From contig DATBSD010000055.1 in the NCBI GenBank assembly GCA_036559965.1, positions 1-14,649 of the forward strand: a stretch of DNA of 14,649 nt, written 5' to 3'. The stretch is from CSP1-4 sp036559965. GTDB lineage: Bacteria; Chloroflexota; Limnocylindria; Limnocylindrales; CSP1-4. A program made the position numbers and the translations under genes. Numbering within the stretch: position 1 is the stretch's first letter; each line of letters opens with the position of its first letter. Below, in pieces: positions 1 to 6,395 of the stretch. Under the pieces are notes generated by a model, which ran no database searches, had not been told where the DNA came from, and saw only the letters and a list, made by a program, of their open reading frames with translations.

Positions 1-34
1 CGGCGCGGCCGACCGGCTTGAGCGGGCCGGGCGC

Positions 35-40
35 TAGACT
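35..40 (+). promoter_or_regulatory. -10 hexamer of a probable leaderless promoter
   Basis: TAGACT fits the TAnnnT pattern of a sigma-A -10 element. It lies 8 nt before the ATG at 49, so transcription should begin at or next to the start codon. No ribosome-binding site and no recognisable -35 is visible. The arrangement resembles those at 3290 and 5875, but the spacing is 2 nt longer, so this is a moderate call. Confidence 0.35.
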
Positions 41-48
41 GCGCGCCG

Positions 49-978
49 ATGCGCTACGTCTGGGGCCTCGTTCGCGCCGTCATCTGGCTGCTCGCCGCCG
101 CCCTCATCGCGGTCGGTGCGGCGGGCATCGCGGCCGGCGCCAACCCCGTGCCCGACGAGATCCACCGGCCGGAGCTCTTCTCGCGGGCCGGGGCCAGGGT
201 CGGCGCTCGGCTGGCGGTCATCGATGCCCAGCTGCTCGACATCCAGGGTCAGGTCGGCGAGCTGTCGGCGCTCTCGCGCACGGCGCTCGTGAGTCTCAAT
301 GGCGGCGACCACGAGGGCCTCGTCGCCGCGCTCGACGCTGGCGACGTACTCGTGCTCGAGATCGGCGGCCAGGCGACCGCGGTCGCTGGGGACCTGCGCG
401 CCCTGCCCTACCGGCCCGATGACTGGCGTCTCAGCGCGGCGATGGGCGCCCGCATCGCTGCGGCCAACGACGCCGTGGAGGCCGTCCGGCCGCTGGCCGA
501 CCTGTGGAATCGCGTCGCCCGCGGTGCCCTGCCCGCCAGCGCACTGGCCGGTCACCTGGCAGATCACGATCGCATCGCGTTCGCCGCCACTCGCCAGGGC
601 ACCGCCGGTCGCTACGGCGATGCGCTCGAGCTGCTGGCCGACGCTCGTCTCGAGCTCGACGAAGCCATCGCCATCCGCGATCAGGTCGCCGAGTCGGTGG
701 ACACGACGACCCTCGACCTGTGGGTCGAGCGCAACCGCACGTACGACGACGCGTTGGTGCGCCTGTACGAAGCGTTGCGCGCTGCCGATGGACGGGTGAC
801 CGACGCTGCCCGACGGGCGTTCGCCGACGTCGAGCGCGCCGAAGGCCGGCTGCCGCCGGACACCCGCGGCATCGTCGTCATCATGGCCGACCTCGCCCAG
901 GGCGGTCTCAACCAGGCCGCCATCCGCATCGACGAGGCACGCGGTGCCCTCGCCGCCGCTGCGGCGGCAGTAGACTAG
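49..978 (+). CDS. Membrane-anchored alanine-rich helical protein, unknown function
   Basis: I do not recognise the family. The 309-residue product starts with a short basic end (MRYVWGLVR) and one hydrophobic segment at about residues 8-30, which is either an uncleaved anchor or a signal peptide. The rest, about 280 residues, is alanine, arginine, aspartate and glutamate rich with almost no proline or glycine beyond residue 200, and looks like long helices or coiled coil. It ends in an alanine run before the final VD. With an N-in anchor the helical body would face outward, but this is inferred. The ATG at 49 was chosen because the hydrophobic segment follows at once and a -10 hexamer sits directly upstream. 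The stop TAG lies inside TAGACTAGAC, 84 bp before the aminopeptidase ATG, so the two genes could be co-transcribed. No catalytic motif or cysteine pattern is visible. Confidence 0.8.
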   Translation: MRYVWGLVRAVIWLLAAALIAVGAAGIAAGANPVPDEIHRPELFSRAGARVGARLAVIDAQLLDIQGQVGELSALSRTALVSLNGGDHEGLVAALDAGDVLVLEIGGQATAVAGDLRALPYRPDDWRLSAAMGARIAAANDAVEAVRPLADLWNRVARGALPASALAGHLADHDRIAFAATRQGTAGRYGDALELLADARLELDEAIAIRDQVAESVDTTTLDLWVERNRTYDDALVRLYEALRAADGRVTDAARRAFADVERAEGRLPPDTRGIVVIMADLAQGGLNQAAIRIDEARGALAAAAAAVD

Positions 979-1062
979 ACAGCCCGGAACGGCCGCCGAG
1001 CCGCGCCCAGTGCGCGAACGGGCAGCGGCGCGATCGGCCGGTCGTTGGGAGCTTCACGCACG

Positions 1063-2568
1063 ATGCAGACACGCGCCATCGACCGCCAACCCTGGGACGT
1101 GGATGCCGACATCCTCGTCGTGCCCATCCCCAGCGAGCTCGAGCCGGACGACGTCACGCGCGAGCTGGATCGACGTCAGGACGGCGCGCTGGCGGCCTAC
1201 CGATCGCTCGGTGAGCAGACCGGCAAGGCGCACAGCGCGATCGTCGTCCGCGGCCGCGAGACCGGTGCCCCGTGGCTCATGGCCCTCGGCGTCGGCAAGG
1301 CCGCTGACATCGATCGGCTGGCTGCCGTTCGGCTCGGCTCAGCGGTCGAGCGACGCCTCGCCGGGCGGCATGTGGCACGGGTCGCCATCTGGCTGCCCGC
1401 CTGGCTGACCGCGGGCGACGATCTCGACCAGCGCACCGCGGCCGAGCTCGTCACCCGGGGCGTCGTCGAGGGCATGCACGATCCAGCGACCATCTATCGC
1501 GACGACGTCGAGAGCACGCCGCCCGTCCTGACCGAGCTGATGCTCGTCGTGCCCGGTGCCGACACGGCGGTCATCGGTGCCGCGATGGAGCGTGGCCGGG
1601 TCATCGGCGAGGGCACGAACCGCGCCCGCCGCCTCTCTGAACGGGCCGCAAACGACGTCAGCCCGGAGGTCCTGGCCGACGAGGCGACGACGATCGCGGC
1701 GGCACACGACCTGACCATCGACGTCATCGGGCCCGAGGAGGCGACGGCGCTCGGCATGCACCTCTTCATGGCCGTCGGGCGTGGCAGCGACAACCCACCA
1801 CGCTTCATCGTCATGCGCTCTGGTGATGCCGACGCGCTCGACAGCCGCGGCCGCCGCCTGGCCATGGTCGGCAAGGGCGTGACCTTCGACTCTGGCGGCA
1901 TCTCCATCAAGCCGGCCGACAAGATGGAGGAGATGAAGACCGACAAGACCGGCGCGTGCACGGTCATCAGCGCCATCGCGACGGCGGCGACCCTGGCACC
2001 CGGCCTGCCGCTCATGGCGGTCGCGCCGGCTGTCGAGAATCTGCCGGGGCCGCACTCGACGCGCCCGGGCGACATCGTCCGGGCGCTCAACGGCAAGGTC
2101 GTCGAGATCCAGAACACCGATGCCGAGGGCCGCCTAATCCTGGGCGACGCGCTGACCTGGGCCGAGCGCAACGGCGCCACCCACCTCGTCGACGTGGCGA
2201 CCCTCACGGGCGCCGTCCAGCGGGCGCTGGGCACACAGATCACGGGCGGCTTCGGCACGCCGCAGGCGTGGTGGGACGAGATCGTCGCGGCCGGCGAGCG
2301 CCAAGGGGAACGGTACTGGCAACTGCCGCTGGTGGCCGACTACCGCAAGGACCTCGAGACCTTCTACGCCGAGCTCAACAACTCCGCCGGCCCGGACGGC
2401 TCGCTCGTCAAGAGCGGCGTCTTCCTGAGTGCCTTCGCGACGAAACCATGGGTCCATCTCGACATCGGCGGGTCGGGCTACGCCCGCAAGGCGACGCCCT
2501 ATGCCGCGCGCGGCGCGACCGGCGTGACCCATGCCACCCTCGTCGAGCTCGCCCTCCTCGGCGCCTGA
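1063..2568 (+). CDS. pepA: Leucyl aminopeptidase (M17, cytosolic)
   Basis: This M17 enzyme of 501 residues removes N-terminal amino acids, preferably leucine, from peptides in the cytoplasm using two metal ions; the family forms hexamers. The catalytic C-terminal domain is intact. The signature GKGVTFDSGGISIKP carries K271, D276 and K283. The next metal ligand, D294, is in MKTDKTG. NTDAEGR carries D353, E355 and R357. These numbers are within one residue of the E. coli PepA positions, which supports the ATG at 1063 over a TTG six codons upstream. GGGAG at 1047-1051 is a ribosome-binding site with an 11-nt spacer, a little long. The N-terminal third is the more variable macro-like domain. TAGACT and TAGACA at 971-981 are possible -10 elements for a private promoter, though transcription from gene 1 is equally possible. 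The stop overlaps an ATG in TGATG, opening a 6-codon frame (MPRLAR) that I do not treat as a gene. Confidence 0.95.
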   Translation: MQTRAIDRQPWDVDADILVVPIPSELEPDDVTRELDRRQDGALAAYRSLGEQTGKAHSAIVVRGRETGAPWLMALGVGKAADIDRLAAVRLGSAVERRLAGRHVARVAIWLPAWLTAGDDLDQRTAAELVTRGVVEGMHDPATIYRDDVESTPPVLTELMLVVPGADTAVIGAAMERGRVIGEGTNRARRLSERAANDVSPEVLADEATTIAAAHDLTIDVIGPEEATALGMHLFMAVGRGSDNPPRFIVMRSGDADALDSRGRRLAMVGKGVTFDSGGISIKPADKMEEMKTDKTGACTVISAIATAATLAPGLPLMAVAPAVENLPGPHSTRPGDIVRALNGKVVEIQNTDAEGRLILGDALTWAERNGATHLVDVATLTGAVQRALGTQITGGFGTPQAWWDEIVAAGERQGERYWQLPLVADYRKDLETFYAELNNSAGPDGSLVKSGVFLSAFATKPWVHLDIGGSGYARKATPYAARGATGVTHATLVELALLGA

Positions 2569-2600
2569 TGCCGCGTCTCGCCCGCTGACCCACGCCTGAG

Positions 2601-3242
2601 GTGGACAGCGGCTTCGCGGTCATCGTGTTCGCGGCCTTCGGGCTCGTCGTCGGCTTCGCGGCCGACCGTCTCGCCGCGCGTTGGCCGGCGCACGCTGATG
2701 GCGTCATCCGGCCCATGGACTGGCGCACGGCGCTGCTCGTCGTCGGTGGCGCCGCGGCGCTCGGCGCGTTGCCGGCGCGCTGGACCGAGCTGCAACCGCT
2801 GCTCGTCCTGACCCCCTACTTCGTGGCGCTGCTCGTGCTCATGGCGACCGACCTCGACCAGAAGCTGCTGCCCGATGTCATCACCCTGCCACTCGTCGTC
2901 GTCGCGTTCGTGCTCACGCTCACCGGGCTCAACCCACTGTTGGCCGACAAGGATCTGCCCATCGCCAGCTCGCTCATCGCCGGCATCGGCGCACCGCTCC
3001 TGCTGTTCGGCCTCGACGTCGTCGTCAAGGGCGCCCTGGGCATGGGCGATCTCAAGCTCATCGCCGGCATCGGCCTGCTGTCGGGCGTGACCCGGCTGTT
3101 CGGCGGGCTCATCGCCGCGTCGCTGGTCTCGGCGGTCGTGCTCATCGTGCTCATCGCCGCGCGCCGCCTGACGCTCCGCACGGCCATCCCCTTCGGTCCC
3201 ATCCTCATCCTCGCCGGCATGCTGGCGGCGCTGGCACCCTGA
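2601..3242 (+). CDS. A24 prepilin peptidase, short form
   Basis: This is a polytopic membrane aspartic protease of the type IV prepilin peptidase family, which cleaves class III signal peptides of pilins or archaellin-like subunits at the inner membrane. The two aspartate motifs are present: TDLDQKLLPD at residues 83-92 and GALGMGDLKL at 144-153, with GMGD at 147-150. The typical PFGP segment follows at 197-200. About six hydrophobic segments are visible. At 213 residues it is shorter than PilD-type enzymes (about 250-290), and the N-terminal stretch lacks the zinc-binding cysteines of the methyltransferase region, so it is probably a peptidase only. GTG at 2601 is the first start after an in-frame TGA at 2586-2588. 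The bases before it (TGAG) give only weak ribosome-binding potential. No pilin or pilus assembly gene lies in the window, so its substrate is unknown. Confidence 0.88.
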   Translation: MDSGFAVIVFAAFGLVVGFAADRLAARWPAHADGVIRPMDWRTALLVVGGAAALGALPARWTELQPLLVLTPYFVALLVLMATDLDQKLLPDVITLPLVVVAFVLTLTGLNPLLADKDLPIASSLIAGIGAPLLLFGLDVVVKGALGMGDLKLIAGIGLLSGVTRLFGGLIAASLVSAVVLIVLIAARRLTLRTAIPFGPILILAGMLAALAP

Positions 3243-3289
3243 GGCGCGGCAGCGTCGATCCATCGCGCCGGATGGCCGGCGGGCGAGGC

Positions 3290-3295
3290 TATGCT
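3290..3295 (+). promoter_or_regulatory. -10 hexamer, leaderless promoter before the add region
   Basis: TATGCT is a good -10 element, followed after exactly 6 nt (CCCGCC) by the ATG at 3302. Transcription would start at about 3302. The 17-bp-upstream position has no TTGACA-like -35. The same 6-nt spacing occurs at 5274-5279 (minus strand) and 5875-5880. Confidence 0.45.
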
Positions 3296-3301
3296 CCCGC
3301 C

Positions 3302-3331
3302 ATGGCACGATCGTTGGCGCGAGACCGATGA
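3302..3331 (+). CDS. Possible leaderless 9-codon upstream ORF (MARSLARDR)
   Basis: The ATG at 3302 lies where transcription from the TATGCT hexamer should begin. The frame reads nine codons, MARSLARDR, and its TGA (3329-3331) overlaps the ATG of the deaminase gene (3328-3330) as ATGA. No clear ribosome-binding site precedes 3328, so the mini-frame could deliver ribosomes to the deaminase start by coupling. It may therefore be a translation-delivery or attenuation leader rather than a source of a working peptide. It could also be chance: the evidence is positional only. Confidence 0.35.
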   Translation: MARSLARDR

Positions 3332-4464
3332 CCCGCGGAGGTGCCACGGCGTACGGCCGACCCATCGAGGACGACCCGCTGGCCGGACCGCTCGACGCCA
3401 GTGATCGCGACCTCCTGCGGCGCATGCCCAAAGCCGAGCTCCATCTCCACCTCGATGGCTCGCTGCGACCCGCGACCGCGCTCGATCTGGCGCGAGAGCG
3501 CGGCGTCGAGGCCGGGGCGACGGTCGCCGCGACCACAGAGCTGCTCGTGGCACCGGCGCGCTGTCGCGATCAGGCCGACCTGCTGCGTGCTTTCGATCTG
3601 CCCATCGCCATCCTCCAGGACCGCGAGTCGCTCGCTCGCGTGACGCACGAGCTGGTCGAGGACGTCGCCAGCGAGGGCACGCGCTACGTCGAGATCCGCT
3701 GGGGACCTGGTCTTCATCTCGACCGTGGCCTTTCGCTCCACGACGGCATCGCGGCCGTCGCCGACGGTGCCCGGAGCGGCGCCGTCGCGGCCAGCGCCGC
3801 CGGACGCCCGGTGGTCGTCCGGCTCATCGCGGTCGCCCTCCGATCGCACGACCCGGCACGCAACGAGCAGGTCGCTCGGGCGGCCGTCGCCGCGCAAGCC
3901 GACGGCGTGTCAGGCTTCGACCTGGCCGGCCTCGAGGCTGCCTATCCGGATCCGCTCCTGCACGCCCGCGCCTTCGCCATCGCCCGCGAGGCTGGCCTCG
4001 GCGTGACCATCCACGCCGGCGAATGGGGCGGCGCCGAGCAGGTCCGACGGGCGCTCGTGGTCGAGCCCAGCCGGATCGCTCATGGCGCGCCGGCCGGCGA
4101 CGACCCGGGGCTGATGGCCGAGCTCGTCGCTCGCAACGTGACGCTCGACATCTGTCCGACGAGCAACGTCCAGGCCGACCTGCGGCCGACGCTCGCCGAA
4201 CATCCCCTGCCGACCATCGTCCGGGCAGGCGTGCCGGTCACCCTCAGCACCGACGATCGGACGGTCAGCGCGCTGACACTGACCCACGAATACGCCCGCT
4301 GCCGCGCCACCCTGGGACTCTCGCCAGCCGAGCTCTGGCGGCTCGACCGCCACGCCCTGACGGTCGCCTTCCTGGACGACGAATCGCTGCGCGCGCGCCT
4401 GCTGGCCGACTTCGATGCCTTCGCCGACGCCGAGCCGGCGCTCGGCGGGGCTCAGGCCGGGTGA
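3328..4464 (+). CDS. add: Adenosine deaminase
   Basis: This cytoplasmic zinc enzyme of 378 residues should convert adenosine or deoxyadenosine to inosine or deoxyinosine in purine salvage. The TIM-barrel metal site is complete: HLHLDG with H39 and H41, HAGE with H229 and E232, AHG with H252, and STDDR with D309 and D310. CPTSN at 276-280 is typical of the adenosine deaminase/adenine deaminase group. STDDRTVS instead of the eukaryote-like NTDDP places it with actinobacterial-type adenosine deaminases. Some relatives act on aminodeoxyfutalosine (menaquinone route), which cannot be excluded from sequence alone. The first 30 residues before RRMPKAELHLHLDG are longer than needed, but no better start is visible. 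It probably depends on the leaderless promoter at 3290 and on coupling to the mini-ORF. Its last 13 bp overlap the end of the convergent phosphatase gene. Confidence 0.93.
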   Translation: MTRGGATAYGRPIEDDPLAGPLDASDRDLLRRMPKAELHLHLDGSLRPATALDLARERGVEAGATVAATTELLVAPARCRDQADLLRAFDLPIAILQDRESLARVTHELVEDVASEGTRYVEIRWGPGLHLDRGLSLHDGIAAVADGARSGAVAASAAGRPVVVRLIAVALRSHDPARNEQVARAAVAAQADGVSGFDLAGLEAAYPDPLLHARAFAIAREAGLGVTIHAGEWGGAEQVRRALVVEPSRIAHGAPAGDDPGLMAELVARNVTLDICPTSNVQADLRPTLAEHPLPTIVRAGVPVTLSTDDRTVSALTLTHEYARCRATLGLSPAELWRLDRHALTVAFLDDESLRARLLADFDAFADAEPALGGAQAG

Positions 4465-5267
4465 CCGGCCAGCTCGTCGAGGATGGCCGCCAGCTCGGTC
4501 GCATCGTGCGCCACCGCGGTCGGCCGCGGCACCTCGCCGGCCGCCTCGAGCTGGGTGCGCGTCGTCACGCCGGTGAGCATGAGCACGCTCCGCGCCCCGA
4601 CGGCGGCCGCCGCTCGGATATCGGTCGACAGGCCGTCGCCGACGACGATGGCCGACTCGACCGGCAGGCCGGCCGCCGCGGCCGCCGCGCGGAAGAGCGT
4701 CGGCTCCGGCTTGCCGACGACGAGATCCGGTTCGCGGCCCGTTGCCGTGACCACGGCAGCGACGATGGCGCCGGCGCCGGCCTTCAGCTCGTCGACATCG
4801 GGAAAGACCGGGTCGCGGTTCGTGGCCACGAACCGGGCACCACGCCGGACGGCCTCGGCGGCCAGGCTCAGGCGCTCGTAGCGCAGCCCGACGTCGACGC
4901 CGACGACGAGCACCGCCGGCGCGGCGGCCAGTCCGAAGCGGGTCGGGGCGACCGTTTCGAGGCCGACGTCGCGCAGCTCCCGCGCCAGTCCCGGGCCGCC
5001 GAGGACCATGACCGGCGCGGGAGGTGGCTGCTCCGCTGCCAGGGCGAGCGCCGTCGCACGAGCCGCGGTGACGATCGTCTCGGTTGTCGCCGGGGCGCCC
5101 AGACCGTGCAGCCGGGCGAGGTACTCGGAGCGATGCCAGCGCGAGTTGTTCGTGGCGTAGACGACCTGGTCGCCGCCCGCCACGCGCGCGGCCAGGAGCT
5201 CGGGCATGCCCGGCACGGGGGCGGGACCGCGGTAGACGACGCCGTCGAGGTCGACGATGAGCAGCAC
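4452..5267 (-). CDS. HAD-IIA family sugar-phosphate or nucleotide phosphatase
   Basis: This 271-residue haloacid dehalogenase phosphatase belongs to subfamily IIA (NagD, phosphoglycolate and 4-nitrophenyl phosphatases). All four motifs are intact: DLDGV with nucleophile D6 and acid D8, TNNS at 39-42, K186 in VGKPEP, and GDGLSTDI at 210-217 with D211 and D216 for magnesium. The C2 cap lies between motifs II and III. The true substrate cannot be read from sequence; the neighbouring adenosine deaminase does not decide it. GTG at 5267 was chosen because motif I begins five residues later and TACCAT, a -10 hexamer, lies 6 nt upstream, which implies a leaderless message. Its start is only 17 bp from that of the divergent nuclease gene. 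Confidence 0.92.
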   Translation of the reverse strand: MLLIVDLDGVVYRGPAPVPGMPELLAARVAGGDQVVYATNNSRWHRSEYLARLHGLGAPATTETIVTAARATALALAAEQPPPAPVMVLGGPGLARELRDVGLETVAPTRFGLAAAPAVLVVGVDVGLRYERLSLAAEAVRRGARFVATNRDPVFPDVDELKAGAGAIVAAVVTATGREPDLVVGKPEPTLFRAAAAAAGLPVESAIVVGDGLSTDIRAAAAVGARSVLMLTGVTTRTQLEAAGEVPRPTAVAHDATELAAILDELAGHPA

Positions 5268-5284
5268 GCCCGGATGGTAGAGGC
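5268..5284. promoter_or_regulatory. 17-bp divergent gap with overlapping -10 elements
   Basis: The whole space between the GTG of the phosphatase (5267, minus) and the GTG of the nuclease (5285, plus) is 17 bp. On the minus strand TACCAT (5279 down to 5274) is a good -10, 6 nt from the GTG. On the plus strand GATGGT (5273-5278) is a weaker -10 that keeps the A at position 2 and T at position 6, also 6 nt from its GTG. The two hexamers overlap almost completely, so both genes are probably transcribed leaderless from a shared centre. The -35 regions would lie inside the opposite coding sequences. Confidence 0.4.
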
Positions 5285-5890
5285 GTGACCGGACGCACGT
5301 CGTTCGGGCCGCTGCGCCTGCTCGTCATCGACGGCAACAACCTGCTCCATCGCACGGCCGGTGGCCTGGATGCCTCCGGTCGGCCGGGCGGCCCCGCAGC
5401 GCGCGTGCTCGTGCCCCGTCTCCGTGCGATGGTGCCGGAGGGGTGCCTCGTCGACCTCGTGCTCGACGGCACACCGGATCCCGGCGGTCCGATGCGCGAG
5501 AAGGTCGGCGTCGTGACCATCAGGCATGCCGGCCGCCGCTCGGCCGACGATGCCATCGTCGAGCTCGTCGACGGCCAGCGACCGGCCGATCGCGCTGCGA
5601 CCGTCGTCGTGACCGATGACCGCGCGCTGGCCGACCGCGTCCGCCGCCTGGGCGCCCGCCACGAGCGGATCGATTGGCTCCAGGCACGCCTCGATCTGGC
5701 ACACCGCGGTCCACGGTCGGCCGACCAGTCGGCATCGGTCGCACGCTCCAAACCGGTCGGCGCAGGCCGACCGGCCACGGAGGCCGACCCGCAGGACGAG
5801 GATCGGACGCCGTGGCGGCCAGGCCGCGGCGCGACCCGCAAGCGGGGCAACCCGCGGCGCGGCCGACCGCCCGGTAAGATGCGCCCGTGA
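5285..5890 (+). CDS. NYN/PIN-like domain protein with basic tail, probable ribonuclease
   Basis: The 201-residue protein begins with VIDGNN at residues 14-19 (D16, N18), the acidic motif that opens NYN/PIN-like nuclease folds such as YacP. Further acidic positions typical of the metal site are D61 (VLDGTPD), D88 and D89 (SADDAIVELV) and D111 and D112 (VVTDDRALADRVRRLGA). The catalytic fold ends near residue 140. The last 60 residues are disordered and strongly basic at the end (RGATRKRGNPRRGRPPGK), a likely RNA-binding tail. Cleavage of structured RNA in the cytoplasm is the family-level expectation; the target is unknown. The stop TGA overlaps the next GTG as GTGA, so the downstream gene may be coupled, and a -10 hexamer for that gene is embedded in the codons of the basic tail. 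Confidence 0.82.
   Translation: MTGRTSFGPLRLLVIDGNNLLHRTAGGLDASGRPGGPAARVLVPRLRAMVPEGCLVDLVLDGTPDPGGPMREKVGVVTIRHAGRRSADDAIVELVDGQRPADRAATVVVTDDRALADRVRRLGARHERIDWLQARLDLAHRGPRSADQSASVARSKPVGAGRPATEADPQDEDRTPWRPGRGATRKRGNPRRGRPPGKMRP
5875..5880 (+). promoter_or_regulatory. -10 hexamer, leaderless promoter inside the nuclease gene end
   Basis: TAAGAT is one base from the TATAAT consensus while keeping TAnnnT, and stands out in a run of nearly pure G and C. It is 6 nt before the GTG at 5887, matching the spacing at 3290 and 5274. It would give the cysteine-motif protein and the cytochrome assembly gene their own transcript besides read-through from the nuclease gene. Confidence 0.45.
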
Positions 5891-6384
5891 ACGACATCGC
5901 GGCCGGTTTCGGCAACGTCCTCGATAGCCTGCTCGAGCTGACCTCGTTCTTCATCCTGCCGGACTGGAACGACGTCATCCAGCACATGCTGCCGGCGGCC
6001 GTCGTGCTCATGGTCCTCGGCCCGGTCGTGACGCTGCTCGTGCTCTACTGGCTCTACCAGTGGCTGCACATGCCGCGCTTCCGCGTCCGCCCGGCGGAGA
6101 TCGACGCCGTGCCGGTGCCGCGCGACGACCAGGGCGAACCGGTCGTGCCTGCCTCGGTGCCCTTCTGCTCGTTCGACGGTCTGCTCTATCCGGCCCGCGA
6201 GACCCGCTGCCGCGAGTGCCGCCAGGAGCTCTCGGTCCGCTGCCCCGTCGACGACACGCTGCGCAGCGCGTCCGAGCAGACGTGCGCCGCCTGCGGCACC
6301 CGATACGTCCTCGGCGCGTCCGAGACCGGGGTCGCCGTCCAGCGTCGGAGCGGACCTCCGGCCGGCGGCGCCGCGATCGCGTAG
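5887..6384 (+). CDS. Membrane protein with duplicated cysteine (zinc-ribbon-like) module
   Basis: I do not recognise a named family. The 165-residue product has an N-terminal amphipathic stretch, one strong membrane segment at about residues 35-60, then a soluble part with six cysteines. The cysteines form two copies of one pattern: CSFDGLLYPARETRCREC at 94-111 and CPVDDTLRSASEQTCAAC at 119-136, each C-x13-C-x2-C with shared D, L, A and E. The CxxC pairs at 108-111 and 133-136 alone would make an ordinary zinc ribbon. A short alanine/glycine-rich end follows. The GTG at 5887 overlaps the nuclease stop and has a -10 element 6 nt upstream. The gene ends 11 bp before the cytochrome c assembly gene, whose ribosome-binding site overlaps its stop. 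A role in that assembly pathway is possible by position only. Confidence 0.75.
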   Translation: MNDIAAGFGNVLDSLLELTSFFILPDWNDVIQHMLPAAVVLMVLGPVVTLLVLYWLYQWLHMPRFRVRPAEIDAVPVPRDDQGEPVVPASVPFCSFDGLLYPARETRCRECRQELSVRCPVDDTLRSASEQTCAACGTRYVLGASETGVAVQRRSGPPAGGAAIA

Positions 6385-6395
6385 GAGACCCGGCG

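Noticed and set aside
1..15. 15-bp sequence CGGCGCGGCCGACCG repeated exactly at 5855-5869, both times shortly before a leaderless promoter
   Set aside because: In 14.6 kb of GC-rich sequence one such match is expected by chance, and its distance to the -10 differs (19 and 5 nt).
2568..2588. Six-codon ORF MPRLAR starting in the TGATG at the aminopeptidase stop
   Set aside because: It is too short and has no promoter; the overlap could be chance. It resembles the position of the mini-ORF at 3302 but lacks the -10 element and does not touch the next start.
5715..5726. 12-bp perfect palindrome GGTCGGCCGACC inside the nuclease gene
   Set aside because: It lies within coding sequence and similar GGCCGACC words recur in this GC-rich tail, so no operator role is supported.
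3910..6069. Very long open antisense frame (719 codons) across the deaminase, phosphatase and nuclease genes
   Set aside because: The frame is open only because stop codons are rare at this GC content. Its product is Arg/Pro/Gly-rich low complexity, while genes on the proper frames have clear motifs.
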